Assembly: GCF_964355755.1 (NCBI RefSeq)
Contig: NC_092673.1
Span: 24,743,001 to 24,807,000 of the forward strand
Source: Antedon mediterranea
Lineage: Eukaryota > Echinodermata > Crinoidea > Comatulida > Antedonidae
DNA: 64,000 nucleotides
Reading direction: 5' to 3'
Part shown: positions 58,790 to 64,000 of the stretch, piece by piece
How the letters are laid out: each line of letters opens with the position of its first letter
How positions within the stretch are numbered: position 1 is the stretch's first letter
Made by a program: the position numbers and the translations under genes
The notes under the pieces: model-generated
Seen by the model: only the letters and a program-made list of their open reading frames with translations
The model's database searches: none
Told to the model about the DNA's origin: nothing

Positions 58790-61700
58790 TTCGTTATAAA
58801 CGGCATGGACCGGGATGACGATACATGGGTTCGGGCTAGTAGGGTCCAGTCGTTTCAGAAAAATACCACTTGCCCCGGTCCATGCCGTCTAGCTGTCATT
58901 TTACGCCATTTTAAAACCTTACTACAATTTAACGTTTTTTAAAATAAAAAATGCAATATAACCGGATGATTTATAGGGCTATAATTACGTGATAAACGGC
59001 ATGGACCGGGATGACGATACATGGGTTGGGGCTAGTAGGGTCCTGTCGTTTCAGAAAAATACCACTTGCCTCGGTCCATGCCGTCTAGCTGTCATTTTAC
59101 GCCATTTTAAACGTTACTACAATTTAACGTTTTTTTAAATAAAAAATTCAATATAACAGGATGATATATAGGGCTATAATTACGTTATAAACGGCATGGA
59201 CCGGAATGACGATACATGGGTTGGGGCGAGTAGGGTCCAGTCATTTCAGAAAAATACAACTTGCCCCGGTCCATGCCGTCTAGCTGTCATTTTACGCCAT
59301 TTTAAAACGTTACCCGTCCTACAATTTAATTTTTTAAAATAAAAAATGCAATGTAACCGAATGATTTATAGGGCTATAAATACGTTATAAACGGCATGGA
59401 CCGGGATGACGATACATGGGTTGGGGCTAGTAGGGTCCAGTTATTTCAGAAAAATGCCTCTTACCCCGGTCCATGCCGTCTAGCTGCCATTTCACGCCAT
59501 TTTAAAACCTTACTACAATTTCACGTTTTTATAAAAATTGCAATATAACCGGATGAAATATAGGGCTATAATTACGTTATAAACGGCATGGACCGGGATG
59601 ACGATACATGGGTTGGGGCGAGTAGGGTCCAGTTATTTCAGAAAAATACCTCTTACCCCGGTCCATGCCGTCTAGCTGTCATTTTACGCCATTTTAAAAC
59701 GTTACTACAATTTAAGGTTTTCATAAAAAATGCAATGTAAACGTATGATTTATAGGGCTATAATTACGTTATAAACGGCATGGACCGGGATGACGATACA
59801 TGGGATGGGGCGAGTAAGGTCCAGTCATTTCAGAAAAATACCTCTTACCCCGGTCCATGCCGTCTAGCTGTCATTTTACGCCATTTTAAAACGTTACTAC
59901 AATTTAAGGTTTTCATAAAAAATGCAATGTAAACGTATGATGTATAGGGCTATAATTACGTTATAAACGGCATGGACCGGGATGACGATACATGGGTTGG
60001 GGCAAGTAGGGTCCAGTCAATTCAGAAAAATACCACTTGCCCCGGTCCATGCCGTCTAGCTATCATTTTACGCCATTTTAAAACGTTACTACAATTTAAC
60101 GTTTTTTTTATATAAAAAATGCAATATAACCGAATGATTTATAGGGCTATAATTACGTTATAAACGGCATGGACCGGGATGACGCTACATCGGTTGGGGC
60201 AAGTAGGGTCCAGTCAATTAAGAAAAATACCACTTGCCTCGGTCCATGCCGTCTAGCTATCATTTTACGCCATTTCAAAACGTTACTACAATTTAACGTT
60301 TTTTAAAATAAAAAATGCAATATAACAGGATGATATATAGGGCTATAATGACGTTATAAACGGCATGGACCGGGATAACGATACATGGGTTGGGGCGAGT
60401 AGGGTCCATTCATTTCAGAAAAATACCACTTGCCCCGGTCCATGCCGTCTAGCTGTCATTTTAAGCCATTTTAAAACGTTACTGTTACTACAATTTAATT
60501 TTTTTAAATACAAAATGCAATATAACCGAATGATTTATAGGGCTATAATTACGTTATAAACGGCATGGACCGGGATGACGATACATGGGTTGGGGCTAGT
60601 AGGGTCCAGTAGTTTCAGAAAAATACCACTTTACCCGGTCCATGCCGTCTAGCTGCCATTTCACGCCATTTTAAAACCTTACTACAATTTAACGTTTTTA
60701 TAAAAAAATGCAATATAACCTAATGAAATATAGGGCTATAATTACGTTATAAACGGCATGGACCGGGATGACGATACATGGGTTGGGGCGAGTAGGGTCC
60801 AGTCATTTAAGAAAAATACCTCTTACCCCGGTCCATGCCGTCTAGCTGTCATTATACGCCATTTTAAAACGTTACTACAATTTAAGGTTTTCATAAAAAA
60901 TGCAATGTAAACATATGATTTATAGGGCTATAATTACGTTATAAACGGCATGGACCGGGATGACGATACATGGGTTGGGGCAAGTAGGGTCCAGTCAATT
61001 CAGAAAAATACCACTTGCCCCGGTCCATGCCGTCTAGCTATCATTTTACGCCATTTTAAAACGTTACTACAATTTAACGTTTTTTTAAATAAAAAATGCA
61101 ATATAACCGAATGGTTTATAGGGCTATAATTACGTTATAAACGGCATGGACCGGGATGACGATACATCGGTTGGGGCAAGTAGGGTCCAGTCAATTCAGG
61201 AAATACCACTTGCCCCGGTCCATGCCGTCTAGCTATCATTTTACGCCATTTCAAAACGTTACTACAATTTAACGTTTTTTTAAATAAAAAATGCAATATA
61301 ACAGGATGATATATAGGGCTATAATTACGTTATAAACGGCATGGACCGGGATAACGATACATGGGTTGGGGCGAATAGGGTCCATTCATTTCAGAAAAAT
61401 ACCACTTGCCCCGGTCCATGCCGTCTAGCTGTCATTTTAAGCCATTTTAAAACGTTACTGTTACTACAATTTAACGTTTTTTTAAATAAAAAATGCAATA
61501 TAACCGAATGGTTTATAGGGCTATAATTACGTTATAAACGGCATGGACCAGACTGACGATACATGGGTTGGGGCTAGTAGGGTCCAGTTGTTTCAGAAAA
61601 ATACCACTTGACCCGGTTCATGCCGTCTAGCGGCCATTTCACGCCATTTTAAAACGTTACTACAATTTAACTTTTTTTATAAAAAATGCAACATAACCGG

Positions 61701-64000
61701 ATAATATATAGGGCTATAATTACGTTATAAACGGCATGGACCGGGATGACGATACATGGGTTGGTGCGAGTAGGGTCCAGTCATTATAGAAAAGTACCAC
61801 TTGCCCCGGTCCATGCCGTCTAGCTGTCATTTTACGCCATTTTAAAAGGTTACTACAATTTAAGGTTTTTAAAAATAAAAAATGCACTATAAACGTATGA
61901 TTTATAGGGCTATAATTACGTTATAAACGGCATGGACCGGGATGAAGATGCATGGGTTGGGACGAGTAGGGTCTAGTCATTTCGGAAAAATACCACTTGC
62001 CCCGGTCCATGCCGTTTAGCTGTCATTTTACTCCATTTTAAAACGTTACTACAATTTAACGTTTTAAAAATAAAAAATGCAATATAAACGTATGATATAA
62101 TAGGGCTATAATTACGTTATAAACGGCATGGACCGGGATGACGATACATGGGTTGGGGCGAGTAGGGTCCAGTCATTTAAGAAAAATACATCTTACCCCG
62201 GTCCATGCCGTCTAGCTGTCATTTTACGCCATTTTAAAACGTGACTACAATTTAAGGTTTTCATAAAAAATGCAATATAAACGTATGATTTATAGGGCTA
62301 TAATTACGTTATAAACGGCATGGACCGGGAAGACGATACACGGGGTTGGGGCAAGTAGGGTCCAGTCAATTCAGAAAAATACCACTTGCCCCGGTCCATG
62401 CCGTCTAGCTATCATTTTACGCAATTTTAAAACATTAATACAATTTAACGTCTTTTTTTATAAAAAATGCAATATAACCGAATAATTTATAGGGCTATAA
62501 TTACGTTATAAACGGCATGGACCGGGATAACGATACATCGATTGGGGCTAGTAGGGTCCAGTCGTTTCAGAAATATACCACTTGTCCCTGTCCATGCCGT
62601 CTAGCTGCCATTTTACGCCATTTTAAAACGTTACCACAATTTAAGTTTTTTTTAAATAAAAAATGCAATATAACCGTATGATTTATAGGGCTATAATTAC
62701 GTTATAAACGGCATGGACCGGGATGACCATACATGGGTTGGGGCTAGTAGGGTCCTGTCGTTTCAGAAAAATACCACTTGCCCCGGTCCATGCCGTCTAG
62801 CTGCCATTTTACGCCATTTCAAAACGTTACCGGTACTACAATTTAATTTTTTTTTAAATACAAAATGCAATATAACCGAATGATTATAGGGCTATAATTA
62901 CGTTATAAACGGCATAGACCGGGATGACGATACATGGGTTGAGGCTAGTAGGGTCCAGTAGTTTCAGAAAAATACCACTTGACCCGGTCCATGCCGTTTA
63001 GCTGCCATTTCACGCCATTTTAAAACCTTACTACAATTTAAACGTTTTTATAAAAAATGCAATATAACCTGATGAAATATAGGGCTATAATTACGTTATA
63101 AACGGCATGGACCGGGATGACGATACATGGGTTGGGGCGAGTAGGGTCCAGTCATTTAAGAAAAATACCTCTTACCCCGGTCCATGCCGTCTAGCTGTCA
63201 TTTTACGCCATTTTAAAACGTTACTACAATTTAAGGTTTTCATAAAAAATGCAATGTAAACATATGATTTATAGGGCTATAATTACGTTATAAACGGCAT
63301 GGACCGGGATGACGATACATGGGTTGGGGCAAGTAGGGTCCAGTCAATTCAGAAAAATACCACTTGCCCCGGTCCATGCCGTCTAGCTATCATTTTACGC
63401 CATTTTAAAACGTTACTACAATTTAACGTGTTTTTTTTATAAAAAATGCCATATAACCGAATGATTTATAGGTCTATAATTACGTTATAAACGGCATGGA
63501 CCGGGATGACGATACATGGGTTGGGGCAAGTAGGGTCCAGTCAATTCAGAAAAATACCACTTGCCCCGGTCCATGCCGTCTAGCTATCATTTTACGCCAT
63601 TTTAAAACGTTACTACAATTTAACGTTTTTTTTTATAAAAAATGCAATATAACCGAATGATTTATAGGTCTATAATTACGTTATAAACGGCATGGACCGA
63701 GATGACGATACATGGGTTGGTGCGATTAGGATCCAGTCATTATAAAAAAGTACCACTTGCCCCGGTCCATACCGTCTAGCTGCCATTTTACGCCATTTTA
63801 AAATGTTACTACAATTTAAGTTTTTTTTTTATAAAAAATGCAATATAACCGGAAGATATATAGGGCTATAATTACGTTATAAACGGCATGGACCGGGATG
63901 ACGATACATGGGTTGGGGCTAGTAGGTTCCTGTCGTTTCAGAAAAATACAACTTGCCCCGGTCCATGCCGTCTAGCTGCCATTTTACGCCATTTTAAAAC
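58790..64000. repeat. About 195-bp satellite array with internal dyad
   Basis: ACGGCATGGACC starts 27 units between 58800 and 63882, average spacing 195.5 bp, and the array runs off the window. Each unit has CGGCATGGACCGGG and, about 75 bases later, its inverted partner CCCCGGTCCATGCCG. Conserved words between units are TAGGGCTATAATTACGTTAT and CATTTTACGCCATTTTAAAA. Variant words (TCAATTCAG or TCATTTCAG; TAGCTATCAT, TAGCTGTCAT or TAGCTGCCAT) recur in blocks, so it is a higher-order array. No protein is encoded. Confidence 0.93.

Noticed and set aside
60365-61526. Repeated open frames in the satellite
   Set aside because: Only two of 27 units have them; they depend on single-base variants and do not recur in other units.

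Overview
This window is animal nuclear DNA: strongly AT-rich, with genes split into many short exons, no operons and a dense load of small mobile elements and tandem arrays. The two genes are conserved in all eukaryotes and do not fix the species. The mix of tRNA-derived SINE-like pieces, LINE 3' tails and many MITE families fits a marine invertebrate, possibly an echinoderm, but that is a guess. No organelle, virus or bacterial segment was recognised.

Layout. 1-19.8 kb has no gene I can support; it holds several TIR-bounded non-autonomous DNA elements (403-2050, 8855-9028, 9231-9740, 9871-9997, 11142-12731, 12969-13115, 16512-16684), a decayed LINE 3' end (about 3860-4420), a tRNA-like sequence (2524-2605), a TGAT-rich tandem block (14745-15845) and a TTACCCGGGTAA dyad array (17247-17357). 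20163-30863 (minus) is NOP56, ten exons, 540 residues. 32039-50054 (plus) is RRP12, 26 exons, 1301 residues. The start codons are 1.2 kb apart, head to head. 50174-52017 is a 92-bp tandem array of hairpins directly after the RRP12 stop. 52.3-56.2 kb holds more MITEs and a B-box-bearing duplication. 56222-57775 is a roughly 102-bp tandem array, next to a two-exon coding remnant on the minus strand (57751-58290). 58790 to the window end is a roughly 195-bp satellite with an internal dyad and blocks of higher-order repetition.

How the genes fit together. NOP56 is a core protein of box C/D snoRNPs, which guide rRNA 2'-O-methylation and help pre-18S processing. RRP12 is a HEAT-repeat factor of pre-ribosome maturation and export. 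A divergent pair of ribosome-biogenesis genes sharing one intergenic region suggests co-regulation; that region has a CACGTG E-box and a TGACGTCA palindrome near the NOP56 start. Both exon models were built by hand from homology, splice dinucleotides and phase; every junction keeps frame and both coding sums divide by three. One RRP12 intron needs a GC donor.

Most novelty lies in the repeats: a MITE nested in another MITE with an empty-site copy elsewhere in the window, ten exact TGACGTCA sites mostly inside mobile elements, a perfect 45-bp hairpin flanked by 7-bp direct repeats, the hairpin array after RRP12, and the dyad-bearing satellite.
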